From NCBI GenBank assembly GCA_001643675.2, contig LSRY02000023.1, positions 1,093,001 to 1,157,000 of the forward strand: a stretch of 64,000 bases of DNA. The letters run 5' to 3'. The DNA is from Monocercomonoides exilis. Its lineage: Eukaryota; Preaxostyla; Oxymonadida; Polymastigidae. Every line of letters starts with the position of its first letter. Position 1 is the first letter of the stretch. The notes beneath the pieces are model-generated. The model had not been told where the DNA came from, searched no databases, and saw nothing but the letters and a program-made list of their open reading frames with translations. The translations under genes were made by a program, and so were the position numbers. Of the stretch, positions 10,150-21,060 are shown piece by piece.

Positions 10150-12620
10150 TCTTCTTCGCATTCTTTCATCTCATCTTATCTGCCTCATCTTTCTCGTCTG
10201 AAGCTGCAAACATTGTTGCTTCTCCATTCCAATGGCTGGGAAACGAATAGAAGAAGGCGGAACGGGTTGGGCAGCCATCACCATCAGTAACAGCAGCAGC
10301 GCCTGCGATTGACCCTTCGGATACCTCGGCTGTGGAGGTGTTATTCACATCTGCAGCAGTGATGGACGATATCTAGAGGTGGCTGGGGTGTATGAAAATC
10401 AAAAGAAGTCGTAACTGAGGGAGCAACAGACGCTGCGGGGATATGTTGTGGCTCGGCGGGCGGTGCTGTATGGAGGTGTTGTGTGTGCGTACGATGTGGC
10501 GCTTTCGGCGATGCTTTTGGTTCCGCTGGTGGCGCAGCTTCCGTCGCTTGCAGCGTCGGTGGGCACGAAGCCAGAGGGAAAGCAGAATTTTGTGTCGGCT
10601 GTATGAATGCGTTCCCGTCGATCTGCGATCTGTTTGACCCTTCACTGCAAATATGGTGATCGCAACAGTCGAGGCGTGTGGTGGTGAAGCTGGACGGCGA
10701 AGTGTTGGGGCGAGGGGTTGCAGTGTGTGAAGTGGGGGAGATTGTGGGGAAGGGGCTGTCGGCAGCGGGGACGAGAATGGAGGATGTGTCCTTTTTGTTG
10801 GCAGTGCTGGAGAAGTGAGAAAAGGCAGAGGAAGGAGGAGGAAATGGAGTGAAAGGCGGGTATCGGACAGTGCACAGAGAGTTTGTGGAGAGAATCAAAG
10901 AGAAGCAGGGTAAGTTGGAAAGTGCAATGGTACTGTTGGTTGGGAAGTACTTGGGCTGTGTCGGCTGAGGCTTGTGAAGGTGGGGCTGGAAGCTGGTGCA
11001 GGCAAGAAGCATCAATTGTGGCTGAAGTCTGCAATTCTTCCTCAGCCGATGACATTCAACAGGAGAACAGGAGAGCAGAAGAAGAAGCAGAAGATGGATC
11101 TTTTGGTATGATTTCAGATGGAAGTGAAAGAAGTGTGGGGAAAGATGTGGAACAGGTGGAAATGTCTACGAATGATTTGGGGATGAATGAGGAGTCAGGG
11201 AGAGATGGTAGTCCGAATAATTTGGAGAAGGAAGAGGAAGAGGAAGAAGAATAGGCGCAGATTCTGGATGTGGAATCGCTGCATTTGAGGTTTTTGAGGC
11301 TGGTTGACGAGAGTGCAAGAGGGAGTTGGCAGGATTATCTGGTGACGATGACGGTGACGGGGACGTTGGTGGAGCTGTGTGCAGAGCGGGAGAAAATTGT
11401 GAAGAAATTAATTGTGGAAGGGATGATATTTTAGGAAGGTACTATGAGCATCACGTTTATTGGAGAGAGGCTGTTTGTGAGAGATGGAAGAGAGAAGAAA
11501 AAAGGGGAGAATGGGTCCTTGGTATCAGATGAAGGATTGTTGAATTTTAATTTGAACAAACAGAGAGAGACGATGGACGAGTTTGTTGCAATTGGGGACG
11601 CTGTGGAACAGAAATGAACGCAAAAGATATCCTAACTACATTCGACATAACCAATCGGGCAAGTATGTCACGAAAAAAGATGATTTTTGTATTTTGTATT
11701 TCGTATGGTGTGTTTGTGGACGAGTGGGAATCGTGGCTGTATCATTGGCATTCTTATGGATGTCGTATCTCCTGCAGGGGGGCATCGAGATAGCGCCTGA
11801 AAACAACCTCCTTCCGCACTGCTGCTTTGCACGTGCGCACTCCCTCCTCTGATTCTGCTCATTCTGCCTGTGCTCGGCCTCAGGGCTCTTCGAGCGGAGT
11901 ACGCAGGTCAGCCTCGTCGTGCCAGGAAATAAAAGTTCACCTTGAGTGTCTCCTTTGCCAGCTTCTGGCTCATTTTATGTCCCTGCATAAGCGTATGCCT
12001 TTCTTTCTCTGGAGGCAACGCGCACTTTTGTGATTATCCACCTGGTTAACCAGCCGGAGCTGTCGCGTGTGTTTCAGAGGTGGTTATTAGCATTCTTTTG
12101 GGAGAACATCATCACGTTTGACTGGGAAAGAAAGTTGTGATATTCAGATGCTGTTAAAGGGCATCTCATCACAGGGAATGATGGGTTTGTAGGAAGTGAA
12201 AACAGTCGATTTGGGTTGTGATGCAGACCGCTGCAAGTGAGCTGGAGGAGACGATCTTGCAAAGTTTTGATAAGCATGTGCCAATTATGATGTTAAGCAT
12301 TGATCTTTGGTGAAAGAATGGATTGCTCTGAAAAAATATGATTTGAATAAGGATAAAGGAGGAGGAGAAGGAAGAGAAAGGCTTTTGATATCGATGCAGC
12401 GGATATTCGTGGAACGGAGTGAATGCTTTTCTTCATCATATGAAAAAACAAAATTCTTTCAGAAAGCAATTCGACAAACTGTGACAATCAAAAAGGAGAA
12501 GTTGGGGATTGATCATCATTTTCTGGGTGCAGGAGATGTGTTTGATGAGAAAACAATCATGAATATGTTTTTGCTTCAAATGAAATTTGAATTTTTTGCA
12601 TGTTGCAGGAATTAAGAAAT
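10150..12620 (+). pseudogene. Decayed member of repeated gene family B (plus copy)
   Basis: This stretch is clearly richer in G and C than its surroundings and has protein-like pieces scattered over all three plus frames. In order these are YDVALSAMLLVPLVAQL (about 10490-10540), MNAFPSICDLFDPSL (10602-10645), VVVKLDGEVLGRGVAVCEVG (about 10680), VERIKEKQGKLESAMVLL (about 10880), an acidic stretch ending in a poly-Glu run (11050-11250), ILDVESLHLRFLRLVDESAR (about 11260-11330) and GERLFVRDGREE (about 11465). Numerous frameshifts and stops separate them. The first two blocks correspond to the minus-strand relic at 3700-5060. Sequence up to about 12615 still shows protein-like frames, including one at 12307-12615. 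The product is unknown. Confidence 0.5.
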
Positions 12621-13311
12621 AGTGCTTTTGTCTAAAAAAAAGAAAAAGAAACGAAAAGAAAAGAAAAAGAAAAAGAAAAAGATGATGACGAAAGGGGTAT
12701 TTCAACAAATAGAAATGGCCAGGCAAACTGGAGTTTGACAAAAAGAGAAAGGAAAATGTAATTGTGAATATTAATAACAAAACGAAAAAAATACAAACTG
12801 AAAAGTGGAATTAAAGATAAAAGAAAAAATGGAGATACAAAATTCATGCAAAATAAATGTGATGTGGAAGTTAAGCGAATATAAAGCATGAATATATAAA
12901 TTCAAGCAATGCCACTCAAGGAAATGTAATATGCTGAATAGGCAAACGAAGTGAAACTCTTTTTCAACCTTCAAATAAAAACAGCAATATCAAGAAGAAA
13001 TCGTTAGACTGGGAAACAAACACAAACGTTTCAACTGAAAATTGAAGAAAATGCCTTTGTATATCCATGTGTCCATCCATATTTGAGACAGACATTCTCG
13101 TGCACACTCATCTCCACTTCTTCTGTTCGCCTTGCGCAGCACATCAGCTTTGATCAGCGTTCGTCTCCAAACCCTTCCTTTTCATCCCACTCCATCAGAC
13201 CTGAATTCTGCAAATAATCATTTTCCCCTCATAATTCTGTTTCTGGTATCTTGACTGGACAACAATCAAACTGTTTCCATTCTCTGTCCTCTAACTCTCG
13301 CTCTATGCTCT
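12621..13311. other. Spacer and probable 3' flank of the beta-helix gene
   Basis: A/G-rich homopolymers run from 12640 to 12700, then there is AT-rich sequence, then a pyrimidine-rich stretch at 13070-13311 just beyond the stop of the minus-strand gene. I see no gene. Confidence 0.4.
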
Positions 13312-16300
13312 CTATTCTTCCAAGCTGCTATTATTGCTCTCTTCGCAGTCACCTGTCTCATATTCAATGTCCACCGCATCAGAAATTGTCATCACAACGG
13401 CACCTGCTGGAAACCTCTGAATAAACTCTCTCTTCAGTATCACCAACGATGGACGCTCCGACGGTGTTTGGAGCATGCAATTCTTCGAGACCTCTCCCAA
13501 CGTCGACTCTTCAGCCATCCCAATCTCCGGTCTCACTCCATTCACAATCTTCTTTCCTGCCATTTCTGCCTCATACTCTCCAAACGGGATCTGCAGCGTC
13601 AAACATTCCCACAACATCATCCCAATCGAGAACGAGACTGATTCCTTTGTTGCTCCAATCTTCTTGTTCATCAGCAACTCGGGCGCTTTCCACCGCAAAC
13701 ACTCATATCTGCTGTCTTCCTCATCCTCAAAGGCCGATGAGGGAAGAGAATCATCATCATCACCATCACTTGCAGATGTCACCACTGTTGATGAAGAGAT
13801 GGATGAGGAATCAGAATCATCAGACGAGAAGTCTGAATGCATCACAATGCAGATCACCATATGTTCTGAAAACAACACAATGTGAGGACTCAGATTGGAA
13901 AGTGATGAAAGAGTATTTTCGATCTCGTCAAATGAATGGAGAGCTCCATTCGCCACCCAGAACAGGATTTGAGCAGCTGTCTGCTCTCTTTGCTGAAGAC
14001 TCCCAATCGCCATTTCTTTCTTCTCATTCCTTCCATGCAATAACATGAACAGAGAATCCCTCAAGTCAACAATCAGCTTTTCATGTGGAGACGAGCATGC
14101 CATGGCATCCACCAGATTCGACATCGATGAGGTGGTTGGGCACAGATCCTCCCCTCTAACAAAAGTGGAATCTGAATCAGTTGAACAAGTGGTTGAAATG
14201 GAAGGTGAAGGCGATCTCTTTCTTGTTTCTTCTTCCTCTTCTTTCTCATCCACTTTCTCCAGCATCCACTCAGGGATCTTGTCTGAATCTCTTCCCAAAA
14301 TATATTCTGTTGAGCCACTCTCAGACAGAAGATGCTCAGATGACTCCGAATGTCCAAGGCTTTTCGCATACACTCTTTTCTTTATCCTCTCCTCATTCTT
14401 CTTCTCTGCCTCTCTTTCGGCTCTTCGCCACTGTTCCTCAGGCGACATCTCCATCGTCATCATCTCAATCAGCTTCGGATCCTTTTTGATATTGTCATTC
14501 ACAATGACTTCAAGTTCCTCTGCTCTTCTCTTTTGTTTTCTCCATCGAACAATAAATATTACAGAAATAATCAGAACAATCAAAAGAATAATTGCCATCA
14601 CAATCACAATAATCGGCCAGATCGATTTCCCTTCTTTTCCTCCTTCAGCAATCCTTTCATCTCCACTTGTTTTGGATTCACTCCTGTTCTTCAGAACGAA
14701 AGAATCAGTGGCTGATGGAGAATCAGCACTCCCAAACAGAATACTCACCCTCACTTCTGCCTCACTCGGCACCCCTTCAACTGTCTTGACAGGAACAGAA
14801 CCATGCACCTCTTCTTCTGATATGAAACCACTTTCATCAAACAAATATTTCTCAACCACTTCCTCATCCCCAACTGCTGCAACGGTCTTGAACGAGAGGT
14901 TGCATGGAAGGAGAACTGATCCTCTGAACACAACATCCACCACCTCCCCTGACTTTTCCGATGACACACTCTCCACCCTCGGGATGAAAAATGGTGATTC
15001 TCTTTCTCCGGCAATCCCTTCCAGTGCGCATCCCTCATCCAATATCCACAAAGAGGTATTGTCCTTCACTCCATCACCTCCCTTCAAGCTCACAACCCTC
15101 AATCTTCCTGAGCCTCCACACAGAATGTTTCTTCGTGCCGATCCATAATTCGCTATCGACGGATTGTTGTTCTCAAATCTCCCATCATATATCTCCACAC
15201 TTCCACCTGACAACGAAAGCCCGCCTTTCTTCGAGTTGCTGATTGTTGTGTCTTTCATCCCAACATTGCTGGATTGAACATCCACAACTGACCCATTCCA
15301 TCTGCACATCTCCTTGAATTCATTTCTGTTCTCGTTTTCATTTTCATCTTCAAGTTCTCCGTCAAATCGACACAGGCTCATTGAAACATCTGTTGAATTG
15401 CTCACCTCCACAACGCTCCCTTTTTCATAGAGAGAATGGCTGTTTGAGCAAGAGCAATTTGAAAGATCTATTTGAGCAGAAGTTGAAGAAACAGAGAGAA
15501 CAGAAGCTCCTTCTGAATTCCTTGAACAGTTGTTGAACGAGGAGCTGACAACAGAAACAGAACCTGAAGTCTTTTCGTTTATTGAAAAGACACAACCCTC
15601 AGATAGACTCACTCGATCAGCTGATATTCCATTGAATACAGCTTCTTTGCATTCAGCAATCTCAAACACATTTGTTGTTGATTCAATGTTTTCCAGCTTC
15701 ATATTTGTCAATGATATCTCTTTGCCACTGAACAGAAATGATGGCTTCTTGAATGAGAGGAATGACGCTAAGCAGTTGTCAATATGAAGAATTCCATTTT
15801 CGATGCTCAGTAATGTTGAATTGAGAACAACAGATTCAATGTTTTCTGATTGGCCAACAGAAGAGAAATCAACAGATGAAAGAGACAGCTGGGCATTTGC
15901 TTCATGGATGATTGAACTTCCAGAATATGAAAATGACTGGCCAAAATCGAATTTCAATTTTTCAATCCGAACAGTCTCTGAGGTTGTGATCAGACTTCCC
16001 TCATTGATATTAATTGTTGAGTTCAGATGGAACAGAGCAGCTGAGGAAGATTGCAATGAGCGGATGATCAAATCCATTGCTTCGCATTCTCCAACAATAA
16101 CTGTCTCCTTCGAGATCAACAGCTGCGAATACGACGAAGGAATGATGTGTTGCACTCCAACATCCAATGATTGGCAAGGCATGCTGAACTCTCCACATTG
16201 CTTGCTATCTTTGTGATTTTCAGAAACGGAAGACACAAATATCGTCTCGCTCAGATATTTCACGACTCTCAGCAGAAGATCTTCTTCTCCTTCAAATGAG

Positions 16301-19300
16301 TCTGTTGTGCAACCCCACACCGCAAGATCCTTCACAAATGGTGCTCTGAAATCCAGCAAGAATTGTTCATCAACAATCTGTGTTTCAATTGAGTGGCATT
16401 GAACATACGCATCTCTTCCCTTCAATGCTGAGTTGTCTTTGAAGGTGATATTTGAGAGAACAAAATTCAGAGGATGTTCAACTGTCGAGGTGCACTCCAG
16501 AAACAGCCACCCGCCTCTTCCTGTGGTGGAACAGAAGCACTCAGAAATCGTGCAAAATGAGCAGTCAAAGTTTCCTTCCTCATTCAACACACAAAACATC
16601 CCTCCACCCTTTCTACACCTCGTTCCACCACACTTCTTCATCGTTGTGTTTCGAATCACCATTTTCAATGGCTCATCATCGTTGTCATTTCGGATGATGG
16701 GAATATCATTTGTTGTGTTCTGGGCAACTTCTTCGAATATACTCCACTCAATAAGAACATCTTGTTCGGCTTCATTTTTTTCTCTTCTTGAACTCTTTAC
16801 TATGCTCAATCCACTTGCTCCATCAAGCTGAACGTCCTTCATCGTCAGGTTTTTCACATTCAATATCGTTGTTGACAACATAGAAATTACATCTTTTGAA
16901 AAGCTGAGTGATTGTATCGTTACAAATTCCAATTTGACTGTGCCCCCATCTGCCTTGATCAGCCCGTAATTCATTATTTCTTCTCTGCTTTCTTCATTTT
17001 TGGTGAATGAGCAGTCTTTCAGAGTCAACAGTCCTTCACTTGAACCAACATGGATCAGAACATTCACTCCACTTGTGAATGAAGATGGAATCACAAACTT
17101 CATCAGTTCGAGATTTGTGATGCCCTGAGTCTTCATTGCTGCTTCATCTCCTCCTTCAATTGAAGAGTGACATTCCAAAGAGCACATGCTGTTCTCATCC
17201 GATTTTAAAGAAACTCCACTCACATCAACACTTTTTTGGAGAACTCCTTTTCCAATGATATTTATATTCTTTTCATTTCCTTCAGGCAGTCGATCCAGAG
17301 AATAATCGATTGATTGGCAAGGATAATCAGAAAGCCCACAAACGCACACATCTTTTCCATCACCTCCAATAAATATTTCAGAACCAAATGTTCTCCAGAA
17401 ATACACCAATGGAATAGCATTTGCTGTGTCATTTCCTTCAAAGCCGCTCATTGAATCCAATGAAATATCTGCCAGATTCTCAGAAACAAATGGAAGAGAG
17501 GCATTTGTGATGCTCTTTGTCAAGTTGGATGATTCAACAAACAGGTCATTTCCATATCTCGCAACATTTGGCTTATCAAAATCAAAAACAGGAGATGATA
17601 TCACAAATGAAGAGCAATCATCAATCAGCTTCAGTGCCATCCCTCCACCGAAGCCAGTCTTCCCTTCTCCAGCTGGTGCTGTGCATCCTGTAAATGTGCA
17701 CGAAACAATATTCAATAGGATATTCCCTTTCAACTGAGCATCAATAGCCCCTCCTCTGCTTCCTTCAGCCAGCACAGAGCATTCATCAAAAATACATTCT
17801 TCAATATTTATATCCGAATTTGAATCTTCATCATCGCTGTTATCGATGCTCAAACAACCTCCATTTCCATCAGTTCTTTCGATTTCTTTGAAATTGCAAT
17901 TCGTCATGTTCAACCATTTGGTGTTCATCAATTCATCCCTTGTGCAACTTCCAGACAAAGAGATCAACGGATTTCCATTCAAGACAATTGATAAAGCTGA
18001 GAATTTGTCGATTGTCAAAATTCCTGATTCAACAGACAAGAACAGAAACGTCAATTCTAATGATGGATTTCGAAGGGAAAGAGAACACTGATTCAAAGTC
18101 AGTTGCGAAGATGATGAAATAAAAGTGGAGTGTGAAGAGAAAGAAGGAGGAAGAGAGAAGATGAGTTTTGATAATTCTGTTTCAATGCTTGTTGTTATCA
18201 TCGCTGAGTTTGATGTTGAACTTGAATCAGAGACAGTCAAACCACTTTGATCATCATTTCCTCTGATTTCATGCTTCTGTTCAGCAAAGGTCAATTCATC
18301 GCTCATCGCAATTATTCCATTCACTTTCACTTTCTTTGTGCCTGTTTGACGTTTGATGGAATGCTTCAAAGTTAAACAAGGGAATTGGACAATTCCACAA
18401 TGTGAGTGATCAGATGCCTCGGTGTTGCTCACATGTATTTCTTCTGGAATGGGGAGGAGATAGATGCACAGAGGGATGGCAACACTGGTGTTTCCATTGT
18501 CGTATCCTCTCACTTTGTCAACAGAATCCAAAGTGGCTGTCACACACGAGATCTTTTGAGGATTGGCGATTGCTTCCAGATTGGGTGAAAAGACAAAAAT
18601 ATCTCTTCCCCACTTGGCTGTGTTTGTGCCAAATGAGGAAGAAATCTGGAAATCTGGATTGTCGTTCATCAATCGAAGAAGAATTCCTCCCCCAAGACCA
18701 TTGGATGTTGAGCAAAAGCAACCATCAAAAGATCCGCCTTTCACTTTCACTTCATTTTCATTCCCAACACAAAGCATCATCAATCCTCCATTTTCTGATA
18801 ATGTGCTTCCACATCCAGAAAATGAACAAGAATTCAGATCGATGTTTGCCTTGTCGTTGGAAAACGACATCACAGCTGCTCCACCGGTTGTTCTCTCAAT
18901 CTCATCAAAGGAACACTCAGAAAGAGTCAATGAAATTCCATTTGCTGAAGAAAGCGAAAACAACGAAGTTGAAGAGATAGTCTTTGTCAAGTTTACATTA
19001 TTCATCTGAAACATCCCATTCTGAACATTTATCAACTCTGTGGTGAATGCTGTTTCTGCTGATTGCTCACTCCCAAAAGATATGTTCAGCGCACTTATCC
19101 TCATCTCTCCTGTTCCAGTAATCTCAAATAGCCTTGAGGCACGATTATTTTCATGTACCGAATCATGCACAAGAATAAGGTCACTGATAATCAAGGTGCC
19201 TGTTGAGACTGAAAAAAGAGATAAGCTTGATTCTTCAAATTCTGTTTGGATTGCTGTGCTCATATCACTTTGGCCATATATTGTGAAAGTGTTGGAACTG

Positions 19301-21060
19301 CAGTCCACACTCTTGGTCTCTTTGATTGTTCCTGTGAGAATCTCGATGTCAGCCACATGGTTAGGAATAAGTTGTGTAAAACAATGGCTGATAGTGTTGC
19401 ATGGATATATTTTGTCCATTCCACACGCATATGTATCAACGGAATTGGGTTCTGTATGCACCGATGAGACAAATCTGATTCTTCCAAAATCGTTGCGAAG
19501 CCATTCGCTGCGATCATCAATTGAGTCATATTTTGTGCTCACTCTATTATCTGTTTGCCTTGTTGTATAGCAACTTGAATCAATGTTGTTTGATGTTGAA
19601 TCTTGGAGAACAATGTCATGTCCTCCTTTCATGCATGTGTTATTGTGGAAAAAGCAATAGAAAAATAATATTCCATCATTGTTTGTATTTATATGTTGGC
19701 TAATAGCGCCTCCTGCTGTCATCGAAAAGCAATTGCAGAAATAACAATTTGAGATAACAACTTTATCCATGGAATTACAATGGACAATTGCTCCTCCTTC
19801 ACCATCATTTGTTCCATTGCATCGACAGTTATCAAAAAAGGAATTAATAAAACATTTTTTCTGTCTTTGAGTTTTTGTTTCACGAATATCAACTGCGCCA
19901 CCATCTTCACCAGAAGAGCAGTTGTTGAACAAGCAATCATCGATAATTGGTTGGACATAAATGCTTTCAATCAGAATCCCTCCACCTTCATAATCTGAAT
20001 TTTTTGCTGCACATGTACATTGAACAAACGTTGTATGGGTCACAATGCACTCTGCAATTTTCAATGCATATATTCCTCCCCCTTTTGTCGAGGAAGCATT
20101 GCATCTCGTGAATGAACAATTCTCAACAGTCAAAATAGCATTTTCATTTTCATGAACATATAGAGCTCCTCCTTGCGGTGCTGTGCAGTCAACCCATTCG
20201 CACAATGAAAACGATTGGCTTTCTGTTGTGTCCATTCGTCGTTTTCTTTCAAGATCATTCATTTCTCTCTTCCCAAAGTTAATTGTTGTGTTTTTGCAGA
20301 TAAACTCTTGTGAAGAATACGATCCACTCGAGATCCCTCCTTCAAAGGCATTCATACATGAATAAATGAGTGTGTTCTCCATTGAACTGGAACAGCATGA
20401 ATGCTCCATTTGGCAATCACTGTTTTTATCGAGCTTCACAGACATGTTCCTGAATGCACAATTATCAATCTGTTCATTTTGGCTCTTTCCAGACAATAGG
20501 AAATAGTCTGATGATGAGACAGCCAGGTCAGCAATGATGGAATTTCTCAAAATGACGGAATTCTTGTGATCAGATGAAATCATGAGACTTCCTGAATAAA
20601 TATTCATTTGAGGAATCACACTCAAGTTTGCCATGTTGATTGATCCGCTTTGGAGATGAAAAGGAGAATCTGACTTTTGGTTGGATATGCAGGAGTCCAT
20701 CATCAGAGTTGAGTATTCTGTTAGAAGCACAAAAGATGATGATGAATGTTCAAGTGCCACATTTTTCAGTCCAACTGTAGAATTGGAGAATCCCAAAAAT
20801 GCATTAATTACTGTCGAAATTCCTGACTGCTGTCTTTCTGCTCCAGATAATATATTTCGTTCAAATAAATAATGATCATTGTTATTTGTATAATAATGCT
20901 CATCTTGTTCAATAATTCGATCCGGATTAATGATGAAATTGTGAAAATAGGTGTTTTTCCGATAATCGTGATTGCTGGATGTGGCAGCTGCAGAGATATG
21001 TTGTGCTTGAAATGTATCTGCAAGGAGCAAGCATGCCAAAAGAAACAAATGCATTCTCAT
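13312..21060 (-). CDS. Beta-helix surface protein with transmembrane segment and pseudokinase tail
   Basis: This is an uninterrupted 2582-residue frame without introns. The start MRMHLFLLACLLLADTF is a signal peptide. The ectodomain consists of short beta-strand turns rich in Ser, Asn and Cys (patterns such as NCSFTRC and GGGI), typical of right-handed parallel beta-helix repeats. Four modules each open with a CG...PC motif: CGMDKIYPCNT (about 543), CGIVQFPCLT (about 887), CGLSDYPCQS (about 1240) and CGEFSMPCQS (about 1622). A transmembrane helix lies at about 2145-2172, followed by the basic stop-transfer RWRKQKRR. The cytoplasmic tail keeps kinase C-lobe marks, RWKAPELL, SIGMMLWECLTLQIPFGEY and SERPS at about 2450-2540, but I see no catalytic HRD, DFG or ATP-binding lysine. 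It is probably a receptor-like adhesion protein with a pseudokinase. The ligand is unknown. It ends in TAG. Confidence 0.85.
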   Translation of the reverse strand: MRMHLFLLACLLLADTFQAQHISAAATSSNHDYRKNTYFHNFIINPDRIIEQDEHYYTNNNDHYLFERNILSGAERQQSGISTVINAFLGFSNSTVGLKNVALEHSSSSFVLLTEYSTLMMDSCISNQKSDSPFHLQSGSINMANLSVIPQMNIYSGSLMISSDHKNSVILRNSIIADLAVSSSDYFLLSGKSQNEQIDNCAFRNMSVKLDKNSDCQMEHSCCSSSMENTLIYSCMNAFEGGISSGSYSSQEFICKNTTINFGKREMNDLERKRRMDTTESQSFSLCEWVDCTAPQGGALYVHENENAILTVENCSFTRCNASSTKGGGIYALKIAECIVTHTTFVQCTCAAKNSDYEGGGILIESIYVQPIIDDCLFNNCSSGEDGGAVDIRETKTQRQKKCFINSFFDNCRCNGTNDGEGGAIVHCNSMDKVVISNCYFCNCFSMTAGGAISQHINTNNDGILFFYCFFHNNTCMKGGHDIVLQDSTSNNIDSSCYTTRQTDNRVSTKYDSIDDRSEWLRNDFGRIRFVSSVHTEPNSVDTYACGMDKIYPCNTISHCFTQLIPNHVADIEILTGTIKETKSVDCSSNTFTIYGQSDMSTAIQTEFEESSLSLFSVSTGTLIISDLILVHDSVHENNRASRLFEITGTGEMRISALNISFGSEQSAETAFTTELINVQNGMFQMNNVNLTKTISSTSLFSLSSANGISLTLSECSFDEIERTTGGAAVMSFSNDKANIDLNSCSFSGCGSTLSENGGLMMLCVGNENEVKVKGGSFDGCFCSTSNGLGGGILLRLMNDNPDFQISSSFGTNTAKWGRDIFVFSPNLEAIANPQKISCVTATLDSVDKVRGYDNGNTSVAIPLCIYLLPIPEEIHVSNTEASDHSHCGIVQFPCLTLKHSIKRQTGTKKVKVNGIIAMSDELTFAEQKHEIRGNDDQSGLTVSDSSSTSNSAMITTSIETELSKLIFSLPPSFSSHSTFISSSSQLTLNQCSLSLRNPSLELTFLFLSVESGILTIDKFSALSIVLNGNPLISLSGSCTRDELMNTKWLNMTNCNFKEIERTDGNGGCLSIDNSDDEDSNSDINIEECIFDECSVLAEGSRGGAIDAQLKGNILLNIVSCTFTGCTAPAGEGKTGFGGGMALKLIDDCSSFVISSPVFDFDKPNVARYGNDLFVESSNLTKSITNASLPFVSENLADISLDSMSGFEGNDTANAIPLVYFWRTFGSEIFIGGDGKDVCVCGLSDYPCQSIDYSLDRLPEGNEKNINIIGKGVLQKSVDVSGVSLKSDENSMCSLECHSSIEGGDEAAMKTQGITNLELMKFVIPSSFTSGVNVLIHVGSSEGLLTLKDCSFTKNEESREEIMNYGLIKADGGTVKLEFVTIQSLSFSKDVISMLSTTILNVKNLTMKDVQLDGASGLSIVKSSRREKNEAEQDVLIEWSIFEEVAQNTTNDIPIIRNDNDDEPLKMVIRNTTMKKCGGTRCRKGGGMFCVLNEEGNFDCSFCTISECFCSTTGRGGWLFLECTSTVEHPLNFVLSNITFKDNSALKGRDAYVQCHSIETQIVDEQFLLDFRAPFVKDLAVWGCTTDSFEGEEDLLLRVVKYLSETIFVSSVSENHKDSKQCGEFSMPCQSLDVGVQHIIPSSYSQLLISKETVIVGECEAMDLIIRSLQSSSAALFHLNSTININEGSLITTSETVRIEKLKFDFGQSFSYSGSSIIHEANAQLSLSSVDFSSVGQSENIESVVLNSTLLSIENGILHIDNCLASFLSFKKPSFLFSGKEISLTNMKLENIESTTNVFEIAECKEAVFNGISADRVSLSEGCVFSINEKTSGSVSVVSSSFNNCSRNSEGASVLSVSSTSAQIDLSNCSCSNSHSLYEKGSVVEVSNSTDVSMSLCRFDGELEDENENENRNEFKEMCRWNGSVVDVQSSNVGMKDTTISNSKKGGLSLSGGSVEIYDGRFENNNPSIANYGSARRNILCGGSGRLRVVSLKGGDGVKDNTSLWILDEGCALEGIAGERESPFFIPRVESVSSEKSGEVVDVVFRGSVLLPCNLSFKTVAAVGDEEVVEKYLFDESGFISEEEVHGSVPVKTVEGVPSEAEVRVSILFGSADSPSATDSFVLKNRSESKTSGDERIAEGGKEGKSIWPIIVIVMAIILLIVLIISVIFIVRWRKQKRRAEELEVIVNDNIKKDPKLIEMMTMEMSPEEQWRRAEREAEKKNEERIKKRVYAKSLGHSESSEHLLSESGSTEYILGRDSDKIPEWMLEKVDEKEEEEETRKRSPSPSISTTCSTDSDSTFVRGEDLCPTTSSMSNLVDAMACSSPHEKLIVDLRDSLFMLLHGRNEKKEMAIGSLQQREQTAAQILFWVANGALHSFDEIENTLSSLSNLSPHIVLFSEHMVICIVMHSDFSSDDSDSSSISSSTVVTSASDGDDDDSLPSSAFEDEEDSRYECLRWKAPELLMNKKIGATKESVSFSIGMMLWECLTLQIPFGEYEAEMAGKKIVNGVRPEIGMAEESTLGEVSKNCMLQTPSERPSLVILKREFIQRFPAGAVVMTISDAVDIEYETGDCEESNNSSLEE

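Noticed and set aside
14045-15148. 367-codon plus-strand frame in the beta-helix locus
   Set aside because: It is a shadow of the longer minus-strand gene, which has signal peptide, repeats and a transmembrane helix.
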